Shown: positions 1-5,724, counted from the stretch's first letter. The stretch: 5,724 bases of DNA from Flavobacteriales bacterium (GCA_947464885.1 CANHYZ010000158.1:1-5724), one strand, 5' to 3'. Numbers and translations: made by a program. Notes: a model not told the origin generated them from the letters alone.

Positions 1-513
1 AAGATTGACGATGCCGATATTGCAACGGCACTAACCAATCAAGGGTGTTCGGCAGACAAAGCCGGCGAAATCGCTCACTTCGCGCATGGTGATTGGAACA
101 AGGCCCTGCAATTGCTGCATGCCCAGAATCCGGATGAGAATTATGCCATCCAGTTTCAACACTGGATGCGCATGTGCTACAAGAAAGATGTACCCGGTAT
201 TATTCGATGGGCCGACGAGATGCACAAGTTGAATCGCGAGGACCAAAAGCACTTTCTTACCTACGCCCTCGATCAGATTCGGCAAAACTTGGTATTGAAC
301 TACGCCGGAAAGGAGTTCGTTCGCTTAAATCAATCGGAACAGAGTTTCTCCGACAAGTTCGCTCCGTTCATCAATGACCTCAATGCCGAGGAATTGATGG
401 ATGAAATCACCGAGGCCTATCACGATGTATCGCGAAATGCCTACACGAAGCTGGTGCTTTCCGACCTCTCCTTTAAACTGCATTATCTGCTCACCCGCAA
501 GCCCGAAGCATAA
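1..513 (+). CDS. holB: DNA polymerase III subunit delta-prime, C-terminal part (5' end outside window)
   Basis: The frame is open from base 1 to the TAA at 511-513, giving 170 residues with no start, so the gene enters from the left. HolB is the delta-prime subunit of the clamp-loader complex that places the sliding clamp on primed DNA. The N-terminal AAA+ ATPase-like domain lies outside the window. What is visible is the end of the central helical domain (an ALTNQGCS...A..IAHFAHGDWNKALQLL segment typical of this family) and the C-terminal collar domain. The ending, with SDKFAPFINDLNAEEL and then a helix-rich stretch finishing DLSFKLHYLL, resembles Bacteroidota delta-prime proteins as I remember them. 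A TTG at 112 could be misread as a start, but coding similarity extends upstream to base 1. Downstream lies ricT, which fits the known neighbourhood. Assignment is by family resemblance, without a catalytic motif in view. Confidence 0.8.
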   Translation, partial: KIDDADIATALTNQGCSADKAGEIAHFAHGDWNKALQLLHAQNPDENYAIQFQHWMRMCYKKDVPGIIRWADEMHKLNREDQKHFLTYALDQIRQNLVLNYAGKEFVRLNQSEQSFSDKFAPFINDLNAEELMDEITEAYHDVSRNAYTKLVLSDLSFKLHYLLTRKPEA

Positions 514-541
514 CCTTCGCCCATTCCATGTGCGGTTGTCA

Positions 542-559
542 GCAATTGTTCTCAATTGC
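542..559 (+). promoter_or_regulatory. Short perfect inverted repeat downstream of holB (operator or weak terminator stem)
   Basis: GCAATTG (542-548), a 4-base TTCT spacer and CAATTGC (553-559) form a perfect 7-bp inverted repeat, 28 bases after the holB stop. Because CAATTG is itself a palindrome, the two arms are also direct repeats. It ends two bases before the proposed -33 element of the ricT promoter, so a protein-binding site is possible. As an intrinsic terminator it is poor: the stem is AT-rich and no U-tract follows directly. Confidence 0.3.
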
Positions 560-561
560 AC

Positions 562-590
562 TTGTCTTGAATCATTCCTCCTTATTTTTG
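562..590 (+). promoter_or_regulatory. Candidate Bacteroidota-type promoter for ricT-gldH
   Basis: The Bacteroidota primary sigma factor recognises a -7 element TAnnTTTG and a -33 element containing TTG. Here TATTTTTG at 583-590 matches the -7 consensus fully, and a TTG at 562-564 lies 18 bases upstream, within the expected spacing. Transcription would start around 595-600, leaving a leader of roughly 90-95 bases before the ricT start at 690. The promoter is inferred from motif and spacing only. Read-through from holB could also supply transcription. Confidence 0.45.
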
Positions 591-652
591 GCCTTGAGCA
601 TGGTAACTGAAATACAGTCTATCGTGTTGAAGGCCTGATGTAAGAGAAAACC

Positions 653-676
653 CGGATTGCACCATTATACAATCCG
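653..676 (+). promoter_or_regulatory. Hairpin-forming inverted repeat just upstream of the ricT start codon
   Basis: CGGATTG (653-659) and CAATCCG (670-676) are perfect reverse complements separated by 10 bases. They lie inside the predicted 5' leader and end 13 bases before the ATG at 690. In RNA this would give a 7-bp stem placed where it could affect ribosome access. No riboswitch class is recognised, and the function is inferred from position alone. Confidence 0.3.
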
Positions 677-689
677 AAGCATTAATGAT

Positions 690-2216
690 ATGGGATGTTC
701 AAGTTGCTCAACCGGAGGCGGATTGCCCGGAGGTTGTAAAAATAACGGTGCCTGTGGCACCTACGGATGTAATAAACTAGAGGTATTCGATTGGTTGGCC
801 GGCATGGAATTGCCTCAAGGTCAAAAACCTTTCGATATCGTTGAGGTGCGTTTCAAAAACAGCCGCAAAGCGTTCTACCGAAACTCCTCTAACCTCGAAT
901 TATTTGCCGGCGATGTCGTAGCCGTTGATGTATCACCCGGCTATGATATAGGCGTCGTGAGCCTTACCGGAGAACTGGTGCGCATTCAATTGAAGCGCAA
1001 AGACATCAAAGACAATTACGAAATCAAGAAAATCCTGCGTAAGGCATCGCCGGAGGATATCACCCGCTGGCAAGACGGTCGCAAACTGGAACAAACGACC
1101 ATGATGCGCGCGCGCACGATTGCCCGCGAACTCCGCCTGGACATGAAACTCAGTGATGTCGAATATCAAGGCGATAAGTCGAAAGCGACGTTCTTCTATA
1201 CCGCAGACGACCGAGTTGATTTTCGCGAACTAATCAAGAAATACGCAGAGGAATTCCGAGTACGTGTTGATATGCGTCAAATCGGTTACCGCTATGAAGC
1301 GGGCCGCTTGGGAGGCATCGGTAGCTGCGGACGTGAACTGTGTTGCTCTAGCTGGCTCACCGATTTCCGCGCCGTGAGCACCAGTGCAGCGCGTTATCAG
1401 CAGCTGTCACTTAACCCTACTAAATTGGCCGGCCAGTGCGGCAAGCTTAAGTGCTGCCTCAACTTCGAACTCGATCAGTACGTAGAGGCCACGCGTGATT
1501 TCCCGTCAGTGAATACGCGTCTGAAGCTTCCAAAAGGAACCGCATCCCATTTCAAGACCGATATTTTTCAGCGTGTGATGTTCTTCATCTACGACGGTCA
1601 ACCCGGAGAACCTCCATTCCCGCTGAGCATAGATGCCGTAAAGGAGATCTTGGAAAAAAATAAGAAGGGCGTTCTTATCGAAGATATCGATGAATTCCTG
1701 ATTGAAGAACAAGTGGAAAAAGGAACTGACTTCGCGGAAGTCGTTGGTCAGGATAGTCTCACGCGTTTCGACAAAGCCAAAGGACGTGGTCGCGGCGGAC
1801 GTGACCGCAACCGTCAGCGCAACGACGGCAGACCAGGAGAGCAGCGCGATCGCGGACCGCGCGAGCAGCGCGGACCAAAGCCCGCTCAAGCCAAAGAAGG
1901 CCAGCCAAGACCGGATCAACCCAACCGCCGCGAACAACCTCAACGTCAGAAACCACCGCAAGGTGAACGCCCACCGCAGGGAGAACGTCCGCCACAGGGA
2001 GAACGTCCACCACGCGAAGAGCGCCCGCCACGCGGACCAAGGCCACCGCGCGAGCCCAAAGCTCCCGGTGAAGCTACAGGCCAGGGTGGGGAACAACAAC
2101 GCAATCCGGAACAACGCGAGCGCCGCAATGATCGCGGTCGTGGCAGAGGACCACGCGATAACCGCAATCGTCCACCACGCGAAAACAACCAGAATCCTGC
2201 ACCTCCCCAACCATGA
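690..2216 (+). CDS. ricT: RicT-like PSP1-domain iron-sulfur protein with long Arg/Gly/Pro-rich tail
   Basis: This 508-residue protein belongs to the PSP1/RicT family. In Bacillus subtilis RicT (YaaT) works with RicA and RicF in an Fe-S-containing complex that tunes RNase Y-dependent mRNA processing; the role in Bacteroidota is not settled. The ATG at 690 is chosen because the protein then begins MGCSSCSTGG, the usual Bacteroidota start; an in-frame TTG at 657 would add 11 unconserved residues that fall in a hairpin. Order of parts: N-terminal Cys cluster (C3, C6, C16, C22, C27); a beta-rich region around residues 40-110; the PSP1 domain at about 119-205 (with DMKLSDVEY, VDFREL and RQIGYR); paired C-x4-CC motifs at C213/C218/C219 and C250/C255/C256, probable cluster ligands; then a conserved region to about 360. 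Residues 362-508 are low complexity and probably disordered, with RGRGG-type motifs and an 18-bp tandem repeat. The stop overlaps the gldH start. Family call is firm; the tail's function is unknown. Confidence 0.93.
   Translation: MGCSSCSTGGGLPGGCKNNGACGTYGCNKLEVFDWLAGMELPQGQKPFDIVEVRFKNSRKAFYRNSSNLELFAGDVVAVDVSPGYDIGVVSLTGELVRIQLKRKDIKDNYEIKKILRKASPEDITRWQDGRKLEQTTMMRARTIARELRLDMKLSDVEYQGDKSKATFFYTADDRVDFRELIKKYAEEFRVRVDMRQIGYRYEAGRLGGIGSCGRELCCSSWLTDFRAVSTSAARYQQLSLNPTKLAGQCGKLKCCLNFELDQYVEATRDFPSVNTRLKLPKGTASHFKTDIFQRVMFFIYDGQPGEPPFPLSIDAVKEILEKNKKGVLIEDIDEFLIEEQVEKGTDFAEVVGQDSLTRFDKAKGRGRGGRDRNRQRNDGRPGEQRDRGPREQRGPKPAQAKEGQPRPDQPNRREQPQRQKPPQGERPPQGERPPQGERPPREERPPRGPRPPREPKAPGEATGQGGEQQRNPEQRERRNDRGRGRGPRDNRNRPPRENNQNPAPPQP
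1953..2060 (+). repeat. 18-bp in-frame tandem repeat in the ricT tail
   Basis: Six consecutive 18-bp units encode PPQGER, PPQGER, PPQGER, PPREER, PPRGPR and PPREPK (residues 422-457 of RicT). The first three are identical at the protein level but differ at third codon positions, and the last three diverge further. The unit is a multiple of three, so gain or loss of a copy keeps the reading frame. The synonymous differences argue that the array is not freshly duplicated. Confidence 0.85.
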
Positions 2217-2683
2217 TAATGTTGAATCGACTGGTCATATTCGGACTGGCACTGCTGCTGTGCAGCTGTGAATCCGATGTCCTTTACGAAACCAACAAAC
2301 GCATCGAAAGCGGCGTATGGAATTTAAACGATGCCGCGCATTTCGAATTTGAAACCGCCGATACAAGCCGTTTGCACAACTTCTACATCACCCTGCGCAA
2401 CCGGGAGGACTATCCTTACAGCAACATCTACTTCTTTGTGGAGATGGAGTTTCCCAACGGTAAGAAATCCATCGATACGGTTGAATGCCAGCTCGCCGAT
2501 GAACAAGGAAAGTGGCTGGGAAACCCCACTTCCAACCTGTATGACAACCGCTTTCTCTACCAACAGGGCAAGCAATTCCCATTAGCGGGACGCTACAAAA
2601 TCGATGTGCGACACGGCATGCGCACTACCGCGCTGCAGGGCATAACCGACGTCGGATTTCGACTGAGTTATACCCGTCAATAA
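2213..2683 (+). CDS. gldH: Gliding motility lipoprotein GldH
   Basis: This 156-residue protein is GldH, a lipoprotein required for gliding motility in Flavobacterium and associated with the Gld/type IX secretion machinery; its biochemical role is unknown. The N-terminus is a lipoprotein signal peptide: R6, a hydrophobic stretch to L16, then the lipobox-like LCSC with the probable lipidated cysteine at C19. The mature part has hallmark GldH segments: a Trp-containing N-terminal stretch (SGVWNLND), NFYITLRNREDYPYSN, EMEFPNGKKSIDT, ADEQGKWLG and the C-terminal LQGITDVGFRL. The length is normal for the family. The ATG at 2213 overlaps the ricT TGA as ATGA, which favours coupled translation; a second ATG at 2219 would remove only two residues and leave the signal peptide intact. 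GldH also occurs in non-gliding Bacteroidota, so the gene alone does not prove motility. Confidence 0.9.
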   Translation: MIMLNRLVIFGLALLLCSCESDVLYETNKRIESGVWNLNDAAHFEFETADTSRLHNFYITLRNREDYPYSNIYFFVEMEFPNGKKSIDTVECQLADEQGKWLGNPTSNLYDNRFLYQQGKQFPLAGRYKIDVRHGMRTTALQGITDVGFRLSYTRQ

Positions 2684-2724
2684 TCCAAAGTCATCGCATC
2701 GTCTTTTCCTTGAAAAAAAACGGT

Positions 2725-2740
2725 CTGTTTAGGCTGTTTA
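2725..2740 (+). repeat. Short direct repeat in the gldH-nuoA gap
   Basis: CTGTTTA occurs at 2725-2731 and again at 2734-2740, giving a 9-bp period (CTGTTTAGG then CTGTTTATAGG). It sits upstream of the inverted repeat at 2740-2771, in the only substantial gap before the complex I operon. It could be part of a binding site for a regulator, but such short repeats arise by chance. Confidence 0.25.
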
Positions 2741-2771
2741 TAGGCCTTAGCCGCATAATTTTACGGCCTAT
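2740..2771 (+). promoter_or_regulatory. Inverted repeat and weak promoter match upstream of nuoA
   Basis: ATAGGCC (2740-2746) and GGCCTAT (2765-2771) are perfect 7-bp inverted repeats with an 18-base spacer. The spacer contains TAATTTTA at 2756-2763, a seven-of-eight match to the Bacteroidota -7 consensus TAnnTTTG, with only a degenerate TTT (2737-2739) about 16 bases upstream as a -33 candidate. An outer pair, ACGGT (2720-2724) and ACCGT (2779-2783), brackets the region. An operator around a weak nuo promoter, or a stem attenuating read-through from gldH, are both possible. No clear terminator follows gldH. Confidence 0.3.
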
Positions 2772-2794
2772 TCAAAAAACCGTCTCCGGAATTT

Positions 2795-3169
2795 ATGGAA
2801 TCAACGCCTTCCCTTGCCGAGCAATACCTGCCCATCATTGCCATGGCCATTATTGCGCTCGGATTTGTGGTAACGACCATGGTAGCCACGCACCTGCTCG
2901 GACCTAAACGAAAAACCCAGGTGAAAAGCGACCCGTTCGAATGCGGTGTTGAAGTGCAGGGAAATGCCCGCTCACCTTTTTCGATCAAATACTTCCTGGT
3001 AGCTATCCTCTTTGTGCTCTTCGATGTCGAGGTCATTTTCATGTATCCGTGGGCTGTGAACTTCAAGGAACTCGGCCTGTTTGGACTGATAGAAATGTTC
3101 TCCTTCATGGCACTCATGATTGTAGGCCTGGTCTACATCATTCGTCGTGGCGCCTTGAAATGGGAGTAA
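2795..3169 (+). CDS. nuoA: NADH-quinone oxidoreductase subunit A
   Basis: NuoA is a small membrane subunit of respiratory complex I (homologue of mitochondrial ND3) that sits where the peripheral arm joins the membrane arm, near the quinone channel. The 124-residue product has three predicted transmembrane helices at about 11-35, 66-88 and 94-116. The loop after helix 1 contains SDPFECGVE with the conserved C50, matching the ND3 loop cysteine. Helix 2 carries KYFLVAILFVLFDVEVIF, including the conserved acidic pair D77 and E79, followed by the invariant YPWA. Length and motifs are normal. The first in-frame ATG at 2795 gives a full-length N-terminus, with no recognisable Shine-Dalgarno. It is the first gene of the nuo operon, and nuoB starts 36 bases after its stop. 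Confidence 0.96.
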   Translation: MESTPSLAEQYLPIIAMAIIALGFVVTTMVATHLLGPKRKTQVKSDPFECGVEVQGNARSPFSIKYFLVAILFVLFDVEVIFMYPWAVNFKELGLFGLIEMFSFMALMIVGLVYIIRRGALKWE

Positions 3170-3205
3170 TAGCTGAGGCAAGAACGCAAACAAGAACTTA
3201 TCATC

Positions 3206-3757
3206 ATGACAACCAACGTTGATATCAAAAGCGAATACAAGCCCGAAGGCCTAGAAGGTCAGGGTTTCTTCGCGACCTCGCTCGACAAAGCTGTGGGATT
3301 GGCGCGAGCCAATTCGCTGTGGCCCTTGCCGTTCGCAACATCATGCTGCGGAATCGAATTCATGGCTACCATGGCTTCTCACTACGACCTCTCACGTTTT
3401 GGTATGGAGCGATTGAGCTTCTCTCCGCGTCAGGCCGATTTGCTGATGGTGATGGGGACCATTTCCAAAAAAATGGCGCCTATCCTTCGTCAAGTGTACG
3501 AGCAAATGGCCGAGCCAAAATGGGTTCTGAGCATGGGTGCCTGCGCCAGCAGCGGCGGAATCTTCGACACCTACTCTGTACTTCAAGGTATCGACCGCAT
3601 CATCCCCGTTGATGTCTACATCCCCGGCTGCCCTCCGCGCCCTGAACAAGTACTCGACGGCATTCTCAAAATTCAAGAGCTCGCTAAGAACGAAGGCCGC
3701 GCCCGACGCACGTCTCCCGAATACAAAGCCATGCTCGCTAAATACGGACTCGAATAA
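3206..3757 (+). CDS. nuoB: NADH-quinone oxidoreductase subunit B (cluster N2 subunit)
   Basis: NuoB (mitochondrial PSST) is the peripheral-arm subunit holding the [4Fe-4S] cluster N2, which passes electrons to quinone. The four cluster ligands are present in the usual motifs: the tandem C47-C48 in ATSCCGIEFMA, C113 in SMGACASSGG and C142 in PGCPPRPEQ. The SRFGMERLSFSPRQADLL segment and the VMGTISKKMAP stretch are also typical. The product has 183 residues, normal for the family, with about 20 residues before the conserved core. The start lies in ATCATCATG with no clear ribosome-binding site. The stop TAA shares its last base with the nuoC ATG (TAATG), so the two are likely translationally coupled, consistent with neighbouring roles in the quinone-reducing module. 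Confidence 0.97.
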   Translation: MTTNVDIKSEYKPEGLEGQGFFATSLDKAVGLARANSLWPLPFATSCCGIEFMATMASHYDLSRFGMERLSFSPRQADLLMVMGTISKKMAPILRQVYEQMAEPKWVLSMGACASSGGIFDTYSVLQGIDRIIPVDVYIPGCPPRPEQVLDGILKIQELAKNEGRARRTSPEYKAMLAKYGLE

Positions 3758-4296
3758 TGCATCACGAAATACATCCCAACGCATCGCCGGCAACCATCGA
3801 GTTGCATAACCACGTGAAAGATGCACTGTTGAATTTCTTCGGTAACGATGTAACAGGTTCTCAAATCGACTATGACTTCCCCGTTTTTACGGTCGAAAAA
3901 AACCGCGTACATGACGTTCTTGAGTTTTTGAAAAACAACAACGACCAGAGCTTCACATTTCTGACAACCATTTGCGGAGTGCATTATCCTGACAACAAGG
4001 GACAAGAGTTTGCACTCGTGTATCAATTGCACAACATGGAAAAAAATTGGCGTGTGCGCATCAAAACGTTCATGGCTGATAAGGATTTGAACGTGCCCAC
4101 AGCCACGGATCTCTGGCTCGGTGCCAATTGGATGGAGCGTGAAACATTCGACTTCTACGGCTTCCGCTTTACCGGTCACCCTGATCTGCGCCGCATCCTC
4201 AACATGGATGAGATGAACTACCATCCGCTGCGCAAAGAATACGCGCTGGAAGACGCCGGTCGCGACGATAAACAAGACAAATACTTCGGACGATAA
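3757..4296 (+). CDS. nuoC: NADH-quinone oxidoreductase subunit C (30 kDa)
   Basis: NuoC is the 30 kDa peripheral-arm subunit that packs against NuoD and stabilises the quinone-reducing module; it holds no cofactor. The 179-residue product carries the family signature ERETFDFYGFRFTGHPDLRR near residues 127-146. Its C-terminus (LRKEYALED, then a charged tail ending DKYFGR) resembles Bacteroidota homologues. It is separate from NuoD, unlike the fused NuoCD of enterobacteria. The ATG at 3757 uses the last base of the nuoB stop, and nuoD starts four bases after the nuoC stop. Three histidines occur in the first six residues (MHHEIH), but this region is not conserved and I read nothing into it. Confidence 0.95.
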   Translation: MHHEIHPNASPATIELHNHVKDALLNFFGNDVTGSQIDYDFPVFTVEKNRVHDVLEFLKNNNDQSFTFLTTICGVHYPDNKGQEFALVYQLHNMEKNWRVRIKTFMADKDLNVPTATDLWLGANWMERETFDFYGFRFTGHPDLRRILNMDEMNYHPLRKEYALEDAGRDDKQDKYFGR

Positions 4297-4300
4297 GATC

Positions 4301-5527
4301 ATGAAAGGAACTTCAGGAAACATCGGACAAACCTTTGCGACGGCTTCGCAGGTTACAGATCAGAAGGATTACTCCATTCTTAATCTTGGTCCAACACACC
4401 CTGCGACGCACGGTATCTTTCAGAACATCCTCACAATGGATGGTGAGATTATCGTGAAAGCAGAGCCTACTATCGGATACATTCACCGGGCTTTTGAAAA
4501 GCTCGCTGAACGTCGCCCTTACAATCAGATTACCCCTATCACTGACCGACTCAACTATTGTTCGTCCCCCATCAACAACATGGGATGGCACATGACGGTT
4601 GAGAAGCTCATTGGTTGTGAAATACCCAAGCGCGCGCAATACCTGCGTGTGATCATCATGGAACTTTCACGTATCGCCGACCATATTGTTTGCGACACGG
4701 TGATTGCCGTTGATACAGGAGCCATGACAGGCTTCTTGTACCTCTTCCAATGGAGAGAAAAAATCTACGAAATTTTCGAAGAAATCTGCGGCGCCCGCCT
4801 CACGACCAACATTGGGCGTATCGGCGGTATGGAGCGCGATTTCAATGAAAAAGCATGGAGTAGAATCCATGCGTTCTTGAAAGAGTTTCCAAAAGCGCTT
4901 TCCGAATTTGATAAGCTCGTCACCCGCAACCGCATCTTCATGGACCGCACCATTAACTGCGGAGCCATCAGTGCAGAAAACGCGCTTGCCTACAGCTTCA
5001 CAGGTCCTAACCTGCGTGCCGCGGGCGTCGACTATGACGTGCGCGTAATGAGCCCTTACTCATCCTACGAAGAGTTTGACTTCATCATTCCCGTTGGAAC
5101 CAATGGTGATACCTACGATCGCTACATGGTGCGTATGGAAGAGATGTGGCAGAGCTTGAGCATCATCGAGCAGGCCATCAAAAACATGCCTGATGGCGCC
5201 TACCACGCGGAAGTACCGGAATTCTATCTGCCTCCCAAAGAGGATGTATATAGCAAAATGGAAGCACTCATCTATCAATTCAAAATTGTGATGGGTGAAA
5301 CCGATGTTCCCAAAGGAGAAGTGTATCACGCCGTAGAAGGTGGTAACGGTGAGCTTGGCTACTACCTTATCAGCGATGGTGGCCGCACACCGTATCGCTT
5401 GCACATGCGTCGTCCTTGCTTCATCTACTACCAAGCCTACCCTTCCATGATTGAAGGAGGCATGCTCAGCGATGCGATTCTCACCATGAGTAGCATGAAC
5501 GTTATCGCAGGAGAACTCGACGCATAA
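4301..5527 (+). CDS. nuoD: NADH-quinone oxidoreductase subunit D (49 kDa)
   Basis: NuoD (49 kDa subunit) forms the quinone-binding pocket of complex I together with NuoB and is related to the large subunit of [NiFe] hydrogenases, without the metal site. The 408-residue length is normal. The conserved N-terminal beta hairpin LNLGPTHPATHG contains H33 and H37, and DRLNY ends in Y86; by the spacing H37 and Y86 correspond to the quinone-contacting His38 and Tyr87 of Thermus Nqo4. IGYIHRAFEKLAE, the GARLTTNIGRIGG region and the C-terminal KGEVYHAVEGGNGELGYYLISDG with GRTPYRLHMRRPCF are all intact. The hydrogenase nickel-ligand cysteines are absent, as expected. The ATG at 4301 is four bases after nuoC; about 23 residues precede the conserved core. 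nuoE follows after 29 bases. Confidence 0.97.
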   Translation: MKGTSGNIGQTFATASQVTDQKDYSILNLGPTHPATHGIFQNILTMDGEIIVKAEPTIGYIHRAFEKLAERRPYNQITPITDRLNYCSSPINNMGWHMTVEKLIGCEIPKRAQYLRVIIMELSRIADHIVCDTVIAVDTGAMTGFLYLFQWREKIYEIFEEICGARLTTNIGRIGGMERDFNEKAWSRIHAFLKEFPKALSEFDKLVTRNRIFMDRTINCGAISAENALAYSFTGPNLRAAGVDYDVRVMSPYSSYEEFDFIIPVGTNGDTYDRYMVRMEEMWQSLSIIEQAIKNMPDGAYHAEVPEFYLPPKEDVYSKMEALIYQFKIVMGETDVPKGEVYHAVEGGNGELGYYLISDGGRTPYRLHMRRPCFIYYQAYPSMIEGGMLSDAILTMSSMNVIAGELDA

Positions 5528-5556
5528 GACCATATTAACTCGACACAAACAGCATC

Positions 5557-5724
5557 ATGTCTGACAACAAGGAATACAAATTTTCGGATGAAACGTTAGC
5601 CACAGCGCAACGCATCATGCGAAGATATCCGGAAGGAAAACAAAAGAGCGCACTCATTCCCATCCTGCATTTAGCGCAAGCTGAATTCGATGGATGGTTG
5701 AGTCCGGGCGCCATGGATTGCGTG
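5557..5724 (+). CDS. nuoE: NADH-quinone oxidoreductase subunit E, N-terminal part (cut by window end)
   Basis: NuoE (24 kDa subunit) belongs to the NADH-dehydrogenase module and binds the [2Fe-2S] cluster N1a in a thioredoxin-like C-terminal domain. Only the first 56 residues are in the window, with no stop. They form the helical N-terminal domain, with the recognisable segments YPEGKQKSALIPILHLAQAE and GWLSPGAMDCV. The four cluster cysteines would lie beyond the right edge. The start at 5557 follows nuoD by 29 bases and is preceded by ATC, like nuoB and nuoD. Presence of nuoE suggests that nuoF and nuoG follow and that the complex oxidises NADH, which is inference from the usual operon order. 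Confidence 0.9.
   Translation, partial: MSDNKEYKFSDETLATAQRIMRRYPEGKQKSALIPILHLAQAEFDGWLSPGAMDCV

Noticed and set aside
112..513. holB read as a complete short gene starting at the TTG at 112
   Set aside because: The frame is open and family-like back to base 1, so this is an internal codon of a gene cut by the window edge.
542..559. Intrinsic terminator for holB
   Set aside because: The 7-bp stem is AT-rich and no T-run follows directly; it is kept only as a possible regulatory inverted repeat.
657..689. TTG start giving ricT 11 more residues
   Set aside because: The added residues are not part of the conserved MGCSSC start, would begin inside the 653-676 hairpin, and the ATG at 690 gives the standard Bacteroidota N-terminus.
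1953..2060. CRISPR-like or non-coding repeat array
   Set aside because: Units are contiguous, with no spacers, and encode regular hexapeptides in the ricT frame with synonymous differences, so this is a protein repeat.
1506..2210. 234-codon open frame on the - strand opposite the ricT 3' half, plus shorter ones at 1759-2046 and 1946-2188
   Set aside because: They mirror the low-complexity R/G/P-rich ricT tail; translations are Trp/Ala/Leu or Arg/Gly repeats without any family resemblance, and the + strand gene is clearly conserved.
2710..2907. 65-codon + strand open frame overlapping the start of nuoA
   Set aside because: It overlaps nuoA in another frame, and its product shows no recognisable domain.
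3673..4323. 216-codon open frame on the - strand across nuoC
   Set aside because: It lies wholly opposite well-recognised nuoB, nuoC and nuoD coding sequence and its translation resembles no known family.

Overview
The window looks like an ordinary chromosomal stretch from a member of the Bacteroidota, most likely a Flavobacteriales-type or related lineage. Three things point there: a GldH gliding-motility lipoprotein, which is essentially confined to this phylum; a RicT with the N-terminal cysteine-rich start (MGCSSC...) typical of Bacteroidota homologues; and the lack of convincing Shine-Dalgarno sequences in front of most genes. Base composition is near 50 % GC by eye. All genes are on the + strand and coding density is high. 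I see no transposase, tRNA, rRNA, CRISPR array or phage gene.

Left part (1-2683): the C-terminal part of holB (DNA polymerase III delta-prime) runs in from the left edge. A 176-base leader follows, with a good Bacteroidota-type promoter candidate and two short perfect inverted repeats. Next come ricT and gldH, which overlap by 4 bases (ATGA) and so are probably one translationally coupled transcript. I recall holB-ricT-gldH as a conserved neighbourhood in flavobacteria. The striking element is the ricT C-terminus: about 147 residues built almost only from R, G, P, Q, E, N, D, K and A, containing an 18-bp tandem repeat.

Right part (2795-5724): the start of a respiratory complex I operon, nuoA-nuoB-nuoC-nuoD-nuoE, with nuoE cut by the right edge. 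NuoC and NuoD are separate proteins. NuoA supplies a membrane segment next to the quinone channel. NuoB carries cluster N2. NuoC and NuoD complete the quinone-reducing arm. NuoE begins the NADH-input module, so this is probably a full NADH-oxidising complex rather than the 11-subunit form without NuoEFG. The 111-base gap before nuoA contains an inverted repeat, a direct repeat and only a weak promoter match.

I found no convincing undescribed multi-gene system. The observations most worth a second look are the disordered Arg/Gly/Pro-rich tail of RicT with its in-frame repeat, the extra N-terminal cysteine cluster of the same protein, and the structured ricT leader.
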